The notes under the pieces: model-generated | What the model was told of the DNA's origin: nothing | Databases searched by the model: none | Seen by the model: the letters and a program-made list of their open reading frames with translations, nothing else | Program-made: the position numbers and the translations under genes | Shown here: piece after piece, positions 55,036-63,976 of the stretch | Layout: every line of letters begins with the position of its first letter | Position numbering within the stretch: the stretch's first letter is position 1 | Origin: Neorhizobium galegae | GTDB taxonomy: Bacteria > Pseudomonadota > Alphaproteobacteria > Rhizobiales > Rhizobiaceae | Direction of reading: 5' to 3' | NCBI RefSeq assembly: GCF_017877055.1 | Contig: NZ_JAGIPG010000001.1 | Location: 1,054,001 to 1,118,000, forward strand | Length of the DNA stretch: 64,000 bases

Positions 55036-55806
55036 TCAGCCTCGGGACTGGCGCCATGCCACATAATCCTGGATCGTCTTGGCGGCGATGGTCTCCATGG
55101 TCGAAGCCGGCACCGAAGTCCAGGGGTCCTGGCCGCTGCCGGGCACGCTTTCCTGGCCCTGCATGCGGTGCAGCCGGGCGCCGGACCCGTCGAGGATATC
55201 CCAGACATAGACGATGGTGACCTTGCCGCCGTCGGAGAAGGCGGAGAAATAGCCTTTGAGGATGTGCTCGGTGCTGTTGTCGCTCGACGGACGGATCGTC
55301 AGCCCGTTGGCGCGGGCCTGGGCGCCGAGCTGGCGCGACAGCGGCGTCACCGCCTGGACCGGGGCGCCGATGATCGGCAGGAAGCGGACCGTCGGGCCGG
55401 ATGCGGGTAGCAGCGAGGCGCTCTGCTGCTGACGGGATTGCTGCTGCTGGGGCGCAGCCGCTGGCTGCTGCGCCTGAGGTTGCTGCATGATCTGTTGCTG
55501 GCCCTGGCTTTCCTGTCCCTCCCATTGCGGCGGGGCGCCGGAGGAGGAGGGCGAGACGGCGCTGCCGGATTCCAGCGCCCGCGCCTGGGCCTCGAGCGTG
55601 TTCTGAGGGCCGGAGCGATATCCGCCGCTATAGGTTTCCGGCTGCGCGGAGCTGGCCATGCGGTCGGTTTCGGCCTGGGTCACCGGCGAGGAGGCCCGCG
55701 CGCCGCCACCGACATTCGCCTGCGGGGTCAATGCTTCCGTCGTGTTGCAGGAGGCAAGCACGACCGCCAGCAGGGCAGCGGACAGCAATGTTCCGAAAAG
55801 CCGCAT
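55036..55806 (-). CDS. Lipoprotein, function unknown
   Basis: Protein of 256 residues with a lipobox (LASC, Cys20). A Gln/Pro-rich linker (about 100-135) precedes a C-terminal domain of about 110 residues (GPTVRFLPIIGAPVQAV to the end). CAGGAG precedes the ATG. The C-terminal domain has a defined strand pattern, so the protein is probably a structured envelope component. No family name can be given. Confidence 0.75.
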   Translation of the reverse strand: MRLFGTLLSAALLAVVLASCNTTEALTPQANVGGGARASSPVTQAETDRMASSAQPETYSGGYRSGPQNTLEAQARALESGSAVSPSSSGAPPQWEGQESQGQQQIMQQPQAQQPAAAPQQQQSRQQQSASLLPASGPTVRFLPIIGAPVQAVTPLSRQLGAQARANGLTIRPSSDNSTEHILKGYFSAFSDGGKVTIVYVWDILDGSGARLHRMQGQESVPGSGQDPWTSVPASTMETIAAKTIQDYVAWRQSRG

Positions 55807-55887
55807 GCCCGTCTCCTGCCTCAGATTCCTCGGCCGGAGCTTAGGGTTGGCGTTCCCAACCTGTCAATCGCCTGATTTTTGCGGCAT

Positions 55888-57039
55888 TCAGCGCTGAATG
55901 AGCTCCAGGGTGTGGCGGGAAAGTGGCTGTGGATCGCCTTCGGTCGTCAGGTAGGTGTGGCCGAGGGTCATGGCGGCGCCGCTGTCGGAATCCATGATGA
56001 TCATGTGCACGAACAGCGTCATGTCCGGCAGAATTTCCTGCGGATTGCCGAAGTGGAACATCTGGTGCTCCATCCAGGAGGGCGAGAAACGCGCGCCGAG
56101 CGAATAACCGCAGGCGTTGAGGCGGTGACGCGACAGGCCGCGCTCGTCGAGGATGCGGGCATGGGTGTCGAACACGTCGCCGAAAGTCTGGCCGGGCCGC
56201 AGAACCTCCTCGATCGCCGTGATGGTTTCGAGGCATGCCTTGTGAAGCTCGCGGTGACGAGGCGACGGTTCGCCGACGATGACCGTGCGCATCATCGCCG
56301 CGTGGTAATGCGCGGCCGCGCCCGCCCATTCGAGCGTCAGCTGGTCGGTCGCGTCGAGCTTGCGGCGCCCGGCCTTGTAGCGGCAGAGCAGCGCGTCGAC
56401 GCCGGAGCCGATGATGAATTCGTTGGCCGGATAGTCTCCGCCTCCGAGAAAGACCGCGCCCTGCATGGCGGCGAGGATTTCCGCCTCGTCGCCACCGGCC
56501 TTGATCAGCGGCAGCGCCGCATCGAGCGCGTCGTCGGCAAGCTTGGCGGCACGGCGGGCAAAGGCGATTTCGGCCGGGCTTTTGACGAGGCGCAGCGTGC
56601 TGACCAGGTAGGAGGCATCGCTGATCTGGCCGAAGGTGCCAAGCTGGTTGTCGATGAGGCGGGCGACGCGCCCGGTCATGCCGTGGGTATCGTATTCGAC
56701 GCCGATCCTGGCGCCGAGCAGGTCCATGTCGCTCAACAGGTTCTTGAGGTCGAGGGTCGGGTCGGCATTCACCCGATCCACCCAAACGACGATGTTCTCG
56801 ACGATCGAGGTATGGCGGGCCTGGCGCAGGTCGGCGGAGCGGGTGAGCAGCGTCATGGCCCCGTCCGCCTTGACGATCAGGGTCTGGAAAAAGCAGTAGC
56901 CGAACGTGTCGTAGCCGGTCAGCCAGTACATGCTTTCCTGGGCGAAGATCAAAAGCGCGTCCAGCTTGTCGGCGCGCATCTTTTCCGTCAGCCGCGTCAG
57001 CCGGTCGGCGTATTCGCTCCTCTCGAAATGCAGTGCCAT
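55888..57039 (-). CDS. M24-family (creatinase/Xaa-Pro peptidase-like) protein
   Basis: Protein of 383 residues with the two-domain pita-bread architecture: a creatinase-type N-domain (about 1-140) and the M24 domain. The start ATG at 57039 is only 1 nt after the pgeF stop, with GGGAGA upstream. The metal-binding aspartates of true aminopeptidases are replaced (LEWAGAAAHYHAAMMRT), as in the creatinase subgroup, so it probably hydrolyses a small amide rather than peptides. Substrate unknown. Confidence 0.83.
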   Translation of the reverse strand: MALHFERSEYADRLTRLTEKMRADKLDALLIFAQESMYWLTGYDTFGYCFFQTLIVKADGAMTLLTRSADLRQARHTSIVENIVVWVDRVNADPTLDLKNLLSDMDLLGARIGVEYDTHGMTGRVARLIDNQLGTFGQISDASYLVSTLRLVKSPAEIAFARRAAKLADDALDAALPLIKAGGDEAEILAAMQGAVFLGGGDYPANEFIIGSGVDALLCRYKAGRRKLDATDQLTLEWAGAAAHYHAAMMRTVIVGEPSPRHRELHKACLETITAIEEVLRPGQTFGDVFDTHARILDERGLSRHRLNACGYSLGARFSPSWMEHQMFHFGNPQEILPDMTLFVHMIIMDSDSGAAMTLGHTYLTTEGDPQPLSRHTLELIQR

Positions 57040-57040
57040 A

Positions 57041-57835
57041 TCAATTCTCCCGAAGTGCGATTGCTGAAATCTGACGGCCGTAATCCGGCTCTTTGGCATG
57101 GGTGGTGCGGCGGTAGGAATAGAACCGTTCCGCATCCGGATAGGTATCGAGACCGAGGCTTTCGGCCCGCACGCCCGATGCCCTCAACCGGTTGATGGTC
57201 AGCGACGGCAGGTCGAACATAGAATGCCCCGGGTTCGATGACGGTGTGAAGAAAGCCTCGTAGGAGGGATCGTGGCTCAGGAACCGTTCGACGAATTCCG
57301 GGCCGACCTCGTAACTCGCCGGACCGATTGAAGGGCCGAGAACGGCGGTGATGTTTTCGCGCGCGGCGCCCAGCGAGAGCATCGCCTCGATGGTGTTCTC
57401 GAGCACGCCGGTCAGCGCGCCCTTCCAGCCGGCATGGGCAGCCCCGATCACGCCGTTCTCGCCGTCGGCAAACAGGATCGGGCCGCAGTCCGCCGCAAGC
57501 ACGCCGAGCGCCACGCCCGGCATGCTCGTCACCATCGCGTCGACTTTAGGCCGCTCGCCGGCATAGGTCTCGTCGACGACGAAGACATCGGGAGAATGGA
57601 CCTGGTGCACGGTCGCAAGCTTTTCGAGCGGCAGGCCGAACCAGGCAGCAACACGGGCGCGGTTCTCGGTGACCCTCTCGCGGTCGTCGTCCGATCCGAT
57701 ACCGACATTGAGGCCGGCATAGAGGCCTTGCGAAACGCCTCCCTTGCGGGTGAAGAAACCGTGGCGGATACGGGCGCCGGCCCTGTCGTTCAACAGGGGG
57801 CTTTCGATCGGCTCCGGCAAGGGTCTATCCGGCAT
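57041..57835 (-). CDS. pgeF: Peptidoglycan editing factor/purine nucleoside phosphorylase PgeF
   Basis: Laccase-domain (YfiH/DUF152) protein of 264 residues. The zinc-binding residues lie in TVHQVHSPDV, LAADCGPILFA and AAHAGWKG. Family members remove misincorporated L-Ser from peptidoglycan precursors or phosphorolyse purine nucleosides. Located in the lgt-midA-pgeF order common in alphaproteobacteria, but separated from midA by 356 nt. Confidence 0.9.
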   Translation of the reverse strand: MPDRPLPEPIESPLLNDRAGARIRHGFFTRKGGVSQGLYAGLNVGIGSDDDRERVTENRARVAAWFGLPLEKLATVHQVHSPDVFVVDETYAGERPKVDAMVTSMPGVALGVLAADCGPILFADGENGVIGAAHAGWKGALTGVLENTIEAMLSLGAARENITAVLGPSIGPASYEVGPEFVERFLSHDPSYEAFFTPSSNPGHSMFDLPSLTINRLRASGVRAESLGLDTYPDAERFYSYRRTTHAKEPDYGRQISAIALREN

Positions 57836-57985
57836 CGGCGGTTTCTATCCTGTTGATTTGAAGGGGTTTTGTGCAAGCTTTTCGAAATACGCCTGCTGCT
57901 TCGATCTAGGGCGAGAGTGGCGCAAGAAAAGGGCGGATGTCAATCGGGGACAGGTGCAAGAAGATGTGGCAATGGGAGCGGCTTA

Positions 57986-58085
57986 CCCCTCACCAACAAA
58001 ATCTAAGACTTAGCCGTTGGCTAAGATCCTGATTTTGTAACCTCTCCCGCCAAGGGAGAGGTAGACTCGCGGGAGGGCGCGGCAT
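57986..58085. repeat. Mosaic intergenic repeat
   Basis: Between midA and pgeF. Contains a long imperfect palindrome (ACAAAATC at 57996-58003 with GATTTTGT at 58031-58038, enclosing TTAGCC-GTT-GGCTAA) and an 8-bp hairpin (CCTCTCCC 58041-58048 with GGGAGAGG 58054-58061). The segments CCCCTCACC and GGCGCGGCAT also occur in the repeat at 60661-60738, so the two belong to one mosaic family. Confidence 0.5.
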
Positions 58086-58191
58086 CTTTATCTCTCTCCT
58101 TGAGGGAAAAATAGTAATTTCAACACTTTAGCTTTAGTTGGGTGTTGGAAATTGCAAGTGAAGTGGTGGCGGTGGCGCCCAAGTATCCCTC

Positions 58192-59292
58192 TCACCCCAC
58201 CGCCCGGAACGGCATCAGGCTCAAGGCCGGGCTCGATACCGCGATGACCTTGAAGAGTTGGCCCATCTTGCCGGCACCTTCGCCGGCCAGCCGGTCCACG
58301 GCGGCGGCGATCAGGCGTTGCTCGGGGGGCTCCTTGTCCTTGGCGAGCGCGGTGGCGCGTTCGGCGAGGCCGAGGCCGAACAGGAAGTCGCCTTGATGCA
58401 GGGCGCCGTTCAGGTGCACGCCCACGGAGACCGCAATACGCGCCAGGTCCTCGAAGTCCACATGGCTGGTCAGATCCGCTTCGCCCGGATGTTCGAGCGG
58501 CGGATCGTAGTCATGGTAACGGATGGCCTGCAGCGTGTCGCCGAAACCGGTGACCAGATGGCCGTAGTCGATGATCAAGGCAGTGCCGCCGAAGGTTCGC
58601 AGGCGTTCGCACAGCGTCAGCATGACGGCCTGCCGGGCCGGTGACAGTTCGAAGATGGTGCCGTCGGGAATGCCGGCGACGGGTGAGGGCAGCAGCTGCG
58701 GATCGAGCGTCGCGACGCCTGCGGCAAAGCCGAGTTCGTCCTCGGCGGTCAAGCCGACGAGGCGTTCGCGAAAGCCGGTCGGCGTCTTGACGAACTGGCG
58801 GATCGGGATCGCGTCGAACAGCTCGTTGGCGGCGATCAGCGTAAATCCTTCGGGGACTTCCTCGAAACTGTCGTGCCAGGAGATCTTGGTGGAGAAGGCC
58901 TCGAGCGTGATGCGCTGGACGCCGCGCAGGCGCTCGCTGGTCTCGACCAGATGCACGTGCAGGTCTTCGAAAAACCGCGGCGCGATGCGTTTGATCACCC
59001 GCAGCATGTCGGCCATCATCGTGCCGCGGCCAGGGCCGATCTCCACCAGCCTCACGCCGGTGGGCGTGCCGTGCTGCTGCCAGGCATGCACCATGAAGAC
59101 GCCGATCATCTCGCCGAACAGCTGGCTGATCTCCGGCGCGGTGATGAAGTCGCCGTGACGGCCGAAGGGCTCGCGGGTGCGATAATAACCGTATTCCGGA
59201 TCGGCGAGGCAGAGCGCGAAATAGTCGGTCACGCTGATCGGGCCGTTGGCGCGGATCAGGGTCTTGATCTTTTCGGTGAGGGGGGTGCTCAA
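58192..59292 (-). CDS. MidA/NDUFAF7-family SAM-dependent methyltransferase
   Basis: Protein of 366 residues of the DUF185/MidA family, whose mitochondrial relatives methylate an Arg in a complex I subunit. GPGRGTMMADML is the AdoMet site; the conserved N-terminal PISVTDYFALCL and YGYY segments are present. TTG start at 59292. It lies 15 nt after lgt on the same strand, so the two are probably co-transcribed. Confidence 0.9.
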   Translation of the reverse strand: MSTPLTEKIKTLIRANGPISVTDYFALCLADPEYGYYRTREPFGRHGDFITAPEISQLFGEMIGVFMVHAWQQHGTPTGVRLVEIGPGRGTMMADMLRVIKRIAPRFFEDLHVHLVETSERLRGVQRITLEAFSTKISWHDSFEEVPEGFTLIAANELFDAIPIRQFVKTPTGFRERLVGLTAEDELGFAAGVATLDPQLLPSPVAGIPDGTIFELSPARQAVMLTLCERLRTFGGTALIIDYGHLVTGFGDTLQAIRYHDYDPPLEHPGEADLTSHVDFEDLARIAVSVGVHLNGALHQGDFLFGLGLAERATALAKDKEPPEQRLIAAAVDRLAGEGAGKMGQLFKVIAVSSPALSLMPFRAVG

Positions 59293-59307
59293 CGGGCGCG
59301 TCTCCCC

Positions 59308-60165
59308 TCAAGCCTTCGCCGCGGACGTTACCGCCGCGCGGGCACGGACAATGGCCCAGAGGCCGGCCGCGATCATCGGCAGCGACAGTACCATGCCCAT
59401 GGTCAGCCAGTTGGTGCCGAGCAGGTAACCCAGTTGCGCATCCGGTTGGCGAAAGAATTCCACGAAGATGCGGCAGAGCGCGTAGCCGACGACGAAGGTG
59501 CCGGAGATCGTGCCCGGCACCTTCAGCGCGCGGAAGACGTAGATCATCAACGCCAGCACGAGAACCATGACGATGCCCTCCAGCCCGGCCTCGTAGAGCT
59601 GGCTCGGATGGCGCGGAACTTCTTCCGCCGGGCAGAACATGTGAAGCTGCCGCAGGCGATCGTTGCAGAACACGACGCCCCAGGGCATGTCGGTCTTGGC
59701 ACCCCAGAGTTCGCCGTTGATGAAATTGGCGATGCGGCCGAAGAACAGGCCGAAGGGCACGACCGCGGCGACCGTATCGAACATGCTCCAGACGGGAATG
59801 GCGTTGCGACGGGCGAAGATGATCATCGCGATCGTCGCGCCGATGAAGCCGCCATGGAAGGACATGCCGCCGTTCCAGATTTCGATCGCGCGGATGGGGT
59901 TCTGCACCACGGACGCCAGGTCGTAGAACAGGATATAGCCGATGCGGCCGCCGAGCACGATGCCGGCGGCGACCCAGACGAGGAAATCGTCGAGCTGGGT
60001 GGCCGTGATCGGCGACTGACCGTCTCTCCACAACGAAGCGTTCGCTGCCAGCCGGCGCGCATAAAACCAGCCGAGCATGATGCCGGCGACATAGGCGAGC
60101 CCATACCAATGGACAGCCAGCGGTCCGATGGAGAAGGCCACCGGATCGATATTCGGGAACGGCAT
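59308..60165 (-). CDS. lgt: Prolipoprotein diacylglyceryl transferase
   Basis: Inner-membrane enzyme transferring diacylglycerol to the lipobox Cys. 285 residues, seven helices. The signature GRIANFINGELWG, GGRIGYILFYDL and MSFHGGFIGA (catalytic His region) are intact. The ATG at 60165 is chosen, although a TTG at 60195 cannot be excluded. Its substrates include the lipoproteins encoded at 53429 and 55036. Confidence 0.95.
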   Translation of the reverse strand: MPFPNIDPVAFSIGPLAVHWYGLAYVAGIMLGWFYARRLAANASLWRDGQSPITATQLDDFLVWVAAGIVLGGRIGYILFYDLASVVQNPIRAIEIWNGGMSFHGGFIGATIAMIIFARRNAIPVWSMFDTVAAVVPFGLFFGRIANFINGELWGAKTDMPWGVVFCNDRLRQLHMFCPAEEVPRHPSQLYEAGLEGIVMVLVLALMIYVFRALKVPGTISGTFVVGYALCRIFVEFFRQPDAQLGYLLGTNWLTMGMVLSLPMIAAGLWAIVRARAAVTSAAKA

Positions 60166-60386
60166 CAGAGCGAAAAGATGAAGCGCTTCGTACAAGTTAC
60201 AGGGTTCCCACCTAACGGTATTGCGCGGAACATGGCGTTGCGGCCATCGACGGTCAAGGTGAATCTAAGCGAGTGCTCATGCTAACGGTGGATGATGCTT
60301 GCAAGCGGCCCGCACAGGCCCTACTTGATCCCTATGGATATTCGCCGGCCCGGATTGCCGGCCAGACGATATGGGAGTTCAAAACC

Positions 60387-60641
60387 ATGGCAACCGGCAC
60401 GAACCGCATTCTCGACGATTTCGCGCGGCTGATGACCGATGCGGCCGGCGCTGCCCAGGGCGTGCGCAAGGAGGTCGAAACGGCATTCCATGCTCAGGCC
60501 GAGCGGTTTCTCAACAATATGGATGTCGTCAAGCGCGAGGAATTCGAGGCTGTCCGCGAAATGGCCGCCCGCGCCCGCGACGAGAACGAAGCGCTGAAGG
60601 CACGGATCGAAGCGCTGGAAGCGAAGCTTTCGGGGCAGTGA
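60387..60641 (+). CDS. UbiK/BMFP-family accessory protein
   Basis: Protein of 84 residues, almost all helical with a coiled-coil end (REMAARARDENEALKAR). Family members bind the ubiquinone-synthesis machinery and, in other genera, promote membrane fusion. GGAG precedes the ATG at 60387. The frame begins earlier at 60273 without a better start. It is divergent from lgt. Confidence 0.78.
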   Translation: MATGTNRILDDFARLMTDAAGAAQGVRKEVETAFHAQAERFLNNMDVVKREEFEAVREMAARARDENEALKARIEALEAKLSGQ

Positions 60642-60660
60642 TTTTCATCCGCCGGGATTG

Positions 60661-60738
60661 CCCCTCACCCTAACCCTCTCCTCGCAGGCGGGGCGAGGGG
60701 ACGCGAAACGCTGGAGCGGGACGGAGAAGGCGCGGCAT
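60661..60738. repeat. Mosaic intergenic repeat
   Basis: GC-rich segment beginning CCCCTCACCC with CTCTCCTCGC and GGGCGAGGG able to form a hairpin. It shares CCCCTCACC and GGCGCGGCAT with the repeat at 57986-58085. Elements of this kind are common between genes in rhizobia (RIME-like). Confidence 0.45.
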
Positions 60739-61053
60739 ATCGCCTTTGCCCCGCGAATGGGGAAGGTGGCGGCCGGCGGATCAGGGACGGGCCACCGCTT
60801 GTTCGATCTGCACCGGCAAGCCCGGGAAGGCTGGCCCGAGGGGGGTGGTTTTTCCCTCGATCGGAAAATTCCCCCTCCAGATTTCAACGCCTTAACTCTT
60901 TTTCGCCCCTCAATTTTCCCCGCCTCTTCCTCCCATGCCTACAATCCCCCTGCTTCCGTCGCCGGAGTGTTTCGCGAGACGTTCGCGGGCAGGCGGGGGC
61001 CGGCGCCCTTATTGGAACCGTAACGTGCGGGGAAGGTGAGGGAGGTGAAAGCC
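60739..61053. other. Gene-free, low-complexity stretch
   Basis: No convincing ORF with a ribosome binding site on either strand. The composition changes to pyrimidine-rich near 60890-60960. Together with 61216-61659 it makes almost 1 kb without a confident gene. Confidence 0.45.
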
Positions 61054-61215
61054 ATGGCGGCGATGTCTTCGGATGAAGCTGCCTATCAAGCCTCCCCCTG
61101 GCCGCCGGGCCGGGTTCGGATTGGCCGTGCAAGTGGCAAGGTTTCCCGAAAGGAAGCCGCGAACAAAGCCACGCAGTGGGGCAAGGTGATCACCTGTAGG
61201 GGCCGGAAGCCCTGA
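61054..61215 (+). CDS. Candidate small ORF (53 codons)
   Basis: Starts MAAMSSDEAAYQ and ends VITCRGRKP. GGAGGTGA stands 5 nt before the ATG, the main argument for translation. The product is basic, without a membrane helix. Overlapping frames on the other strand are also open, so it may be chance. No family is recognised. Confidence 0.3.
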   Translation: MAAMSSDEAAYQASPWPPGRVRIGRASGKVSRKEAANKATQWGKVITCRGRKP

Positions 61216-61229
61216 CAAGACGCCGAAGG

Positions 61230-61285
61230 CCACGCGAATGCGGAGCCACCATTACAAAATCACATGAGGTTCCGCATTCGTGTGG
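61230..61285. repeat. Inverted repeat with 15-bp arms
   Basis: 61230-61244 and 61271-61285 are inverted copies with one mismatch around a 26-nt centre. No T-run follows, so it is not an intrinsic terminator. It lies 15 nt after the candidate small ORF. Confidence 0.6.
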
Positions 61286-61659
61286 GCTCTCCCAACGCAC
61301 CGTGCCGAGCAGATTTTCGGCGCGGGCGCAGGTGTTGAAACCAAAAAAATGACGCCCTGTGGACACATTCAAAAAAGCCAGTGTCCAGAGTCGCTTATGA
61401 CTCCGTTCTGATCTCCGTTGCGAACAAGTTTAACGATTTGCCCATGTAAAAACCGAGGGAGGGGCTGGCAGGCGGACTCCGTCTAGGTACACTGATTTTA
61501 AAGGATGATTCGAAACGGCTTGGTAAGCTCCAGACAGGGTGACTGCGTTATTCTGGAAGCGTCGGACGATCATCGACAGTGTTGTTCCCGGTCAATTGTT
61601 CGCGTGTTTTGGCGTTTCACCGCACGAATTCGCATTCATCCCGGTCAAGAAGGTGCCGC
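61286..61659. other. Intergenic region before the ybjN-like gene
   Basis: About 370 nt with no convincing ORF. It should carry the promoter of the ybjN-like/proC/csaA genes, but no clear -35/-10 pair was identified. A small RNA is possible but not supported by a terminator. Confidence 0.35.
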
Positions 61660-62160
61660 ATGACGCTTATGGAAATGGAAATCGAACGCCAGTCGAATCC
61701 GGTCGATATGATCGAATTCGTTGCTGCCTCGAACGATTGGACGTTCGAACGGTCGGGTGAGGATGAAATCGCCATGACCGTGGAAGGCCGCTGGACGGAC
61801 TACCATGTTTCCTTCTCCTGGATGGAGGAGTTCGAGGCGCTGCATCTCGCCTGCGCTTTCGACATCAAGATCCCCGACGCCCGGGTCAACGAGGTCATCC
61901 GCCTGCTGAGCCACGTCAACGGCCAGGTGCTGATGGGTCATTTCGACGTATGGCGCCAGGAAGACGTGGTCATCTTCCGGCAGTCGCTGCTGCTGGCCGG
62001 CGGCGCGGAGCCCAACAACCAGCAGGTCGAAGTGCTGCTTTCGAGCGCTCTCGAAGCCTGCGAGTCCTATTACCAGGCGTTCCAGTTTGTCGTATGGTCG
62101 GGCATGGAGGCGAAGGCCGCCATGGAAGCCGTTCTGTTCGAAACCGTGGGCGAATGCTGA
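61660..62160 (+). CDS. YbjN domain-containing protein
   Basis: Cytoplasmic protein of 166 residues of the YbjN family (DYHVSFSWMEEFEALHLACAF in part, MGHFDVWRQEDVVIFRQS in part), a fold like type III secretion chaperones. Role unknown. AAGGTG precedes the ATG at 61660. The stop overlaps the proC start by one base (TGATG), so the two are translationally coupled. Confidence 0.88.
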   Translation: MTLMEMEIERQSNPVDMIEFVAASNDWTFERSGEDEIAMTVEGRWTDYHVSFSWMEEFEALHLACAFDIKIPDARVNEVIRLLSHVNGQVLMGHFDVWRQEDVVIFRQSLLLAGGAEPNNQQVEVLLSSALEACESYYQAFQFVVWSGMEAKAAMEAVLFETVGEC

Positions 62161-62978
62161 TGGCCTTGGGTCATTTGGGATCCATCATCCTGATCGGCGC
62201 CGGCAATATGGGCGGCGCCATGCTGTCCGGCTGGCTGAAGAAGGGCGTGCCAGGCGCGTCCGTGACGGTGATCGATCCGTCGCCTTCGGACGCCATGAAG
62301 ACGATGATCTCGGAAGCCGGCGCGCGTCATTTTGCGTCGGTGCCCGACGCTGCTTCCGCCGACATCCTGTTTCTCGCCGTCAAGCCGCAGCTGATGGATG
62401 CGGTCCTGCCGCCTTTGAAGTCTGTCGTCAGGCCCGGCACGGCGGTGGTTTCGGTGGCGGCCGGCAAGACGCTCGCCTATCTCGAAAAGCATCTCGGCGA
62501 AGCGGCCATGGTACGCGCCATGCCGAATACGCCGGCGATGATCGGCCGCGGCGTGACCGGCGCCTATGCCAATCCCAAGGTCACCGATGCCCAGCGCGAA
62601 GCGGTGCAATCCCTTCTCAAGGTCAGCGGGCCGGTGGAATGGGTTTCAAGCGAGGCGGATATCGATGCGGTAACCGCCGTTTCAGGCAGCGGTCCGGCCT
62701 ATGTTTTCTATCTCGTGGAGTGCATGGCCGAAGCGGGCCGCAAAGCCGGCCTGCCGGCGGACCTCGCCATGCGGCTTGCTCGGGAAACTGTCTCGGGGGC
62801 TGGTGAGCTCCTCCACCAGTCCCCGGACGACGCTTCCAGGCTTCGCCAGAACGTTACGTCGCCGAACGGCACGACGGCTGCGGCGCTTGCCGTGCTGATG
62901 GCCGACGATGGCATGCAGCCGCTGTTCGACAAGGCGATCGCCGCCGCGCGCGACAGAGCCGAAGAACTCGGCGCTTGA
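62160..62978 (+). CDS. proC: Pyrroline-5-carboxylate reductase
   Basis: Last step of proline synthesis: NAD(P)H-dependent reduction of pyrroline-5-carboxylate. 272 residues. The nucleotide site GAGNMGGAM, the AMPNTPAMIGRG stretch and the signature AVSGSGPAYVFYLVE are intact. The ATG at 62160 overlaps the ybjN-like stop; an ATG at 62154 is also possible. Confidence 0.95.
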   Translation: MALGHLGSIILIGAGNMGGAMLSGWLKKGVPGASVTVIDPSPSDAMKTMISEAGARHFASVPDAASADILFLAVKPQLMDAVLPPLKSVVRPGTAVVSVAAGKTLAYLEKHLGEAAMVRAMPNTPAMIGRGVTGAYANPKVTDAQREAVQSLLKVSGPVEWVSSEADIDAVTAVSGSGPAYVFYLVECMAEAGRKAGLPADLAMRLARETVSGAGELLHQSPDDASRLRQNVTSPNGTTAAALAVLMADDGMQPLFDKAIAAARDRAEELGA

Positions 62979-62988
62979 GTGAGTTCGA

Positions 62989-63330
62989 ATGGCTGAAGAG
63001 ATTACCTATTCCGACTTCGAGCGCGTCGATATCCGCGTCGGCACGATCGTCGAGGTCGAGCCGTTTCCGGAAGCCCGCAAACCGGCGTTCAAGCTGAAGA
63101 TCGATTTCGGCCCGGAGATCGGCGTCAAGAAATCCTCGGCGCAGATCACCGTGCATTATACGCCGGAAACGCTTGTCGGTCGGCAGGTGCTGGGCGTCGT
63201 CAACTTCCCGCCGAGGCAGATCGGGCCGTTCCGCTCGGAAGTGCTGACACTCGGCTTCGAGGACGAGAACGGCGCGATCGTGCTTGCCGCCGTCGAACAG
63301 CCGGTGCCGAACGGCCGGAAGCTGATGTAG
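62989..63330 (+). CDS. csaA: CsaA-type tRNA-binding protein
   Basis: Protein of 113 residues made of one tRNA-binding OB-fold domain ([47 protein letters not shown]). Family members have tRNA-binding and chaperone-like activity in secretion. It starts 10 nt after proC, so it is probably the last gene of the ybjN-proC-csaA operon. Confidence 0.9.
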   Translation: MAEEITYSDFERVDIRVGTIVEVEPFPEARKPAFKLKIDFGPEIGVKKSSAQITVHYTPETLVGRQVLGVVNFPPRQIGPFRSEVLTLGFEDENGAIVLAAVEQPVPNGRKLM

Positions 63331-63375
63331 CCGAGCGGCGGCGCGCCTCAACCCGTCTGATGGACTGTGGGATCG

Positions 63376-63957
63376 TCAGTGGATATCGCGGCTGTCGACC
63401 TCAGTGAGGTTGAACGACCGGAATTCCACCTCGAAGCCTTCACGCTGCGGCGAGCAGAAAGTCATGCCGACGGAGAGTTCGGTGAGCTCGGGCGGGAAGA
63501 ACGCGAGCCGCGCCATGCGCCAGTCAGGCTGCACGTCGGTCCGGTACTGGACGAAGAGGGCGTCGCCCATGCGGGTGACGCGGACGGAGATTTCCTCGAA
63601 ATCGTCGGTCAGGCGGAAGGCGGACCAGTCCGAATGGCCGTTGGTCACCACCACGCTGAAATGGCAGGCGCCGTCGGTGAATTCGACGCCGCATTTCATC
63701 CAGTGTTTTTCGTCATGACGGATCATCAGGCCGGCCTGGTCGTAGAGTGCCTGGTAGCGGCCGACGAAGGAGGTTTCGGCGGTGAAGTCGCCGCTTCGGG
63801 CCCTATGGAGGAAGTGGCCGCTGTCGCGGTGAAAGCCGTAATAGGTGCCCTGCCAGAAGTCGGTCTCGAAGCCGGAGCGGGCGACCAGACTGCCATTCTC
63901 CTCACGGCTTTCCGGCGGCGGGTTCAGCCAGGTCATCTGGGAAAGGTCTATCGGCAT
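63376..63957 (-). CDS. DUF1349 domain-containing protein
   Basis: Protein of 193 residues with the beta-sandwich DUF1349 pattern (DQAGLMIRHDEKHWMKCGVEF in part, VVVTNGHSDWSAFRL). The fold is lectin- or glucanase-like and may bind carbohydrate. CGAGGA precedes the ATG. It converges on csaA. Confidence 0.85.
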   Translation of the reverse strand: MPIDLSQMTWLNPPPESREENGSLVARSGFETDFWQGTYYGFHRDSGHFLHRARSGDFTAETSFVGRYQALYDQAGLMIRHDEKHWMKCGVEFTDGACHFSVVVTNGHSDWSAFRLTDDFEEISVRVTRMGDALFVQYRTDVQPDWRMARLAFFPPELTELSVGMTFCSPQREGFEVEFRSFNLTEVDSRDIH

Positions 63958-63976
63958 CGGTTCCTCGAAAGAATGA

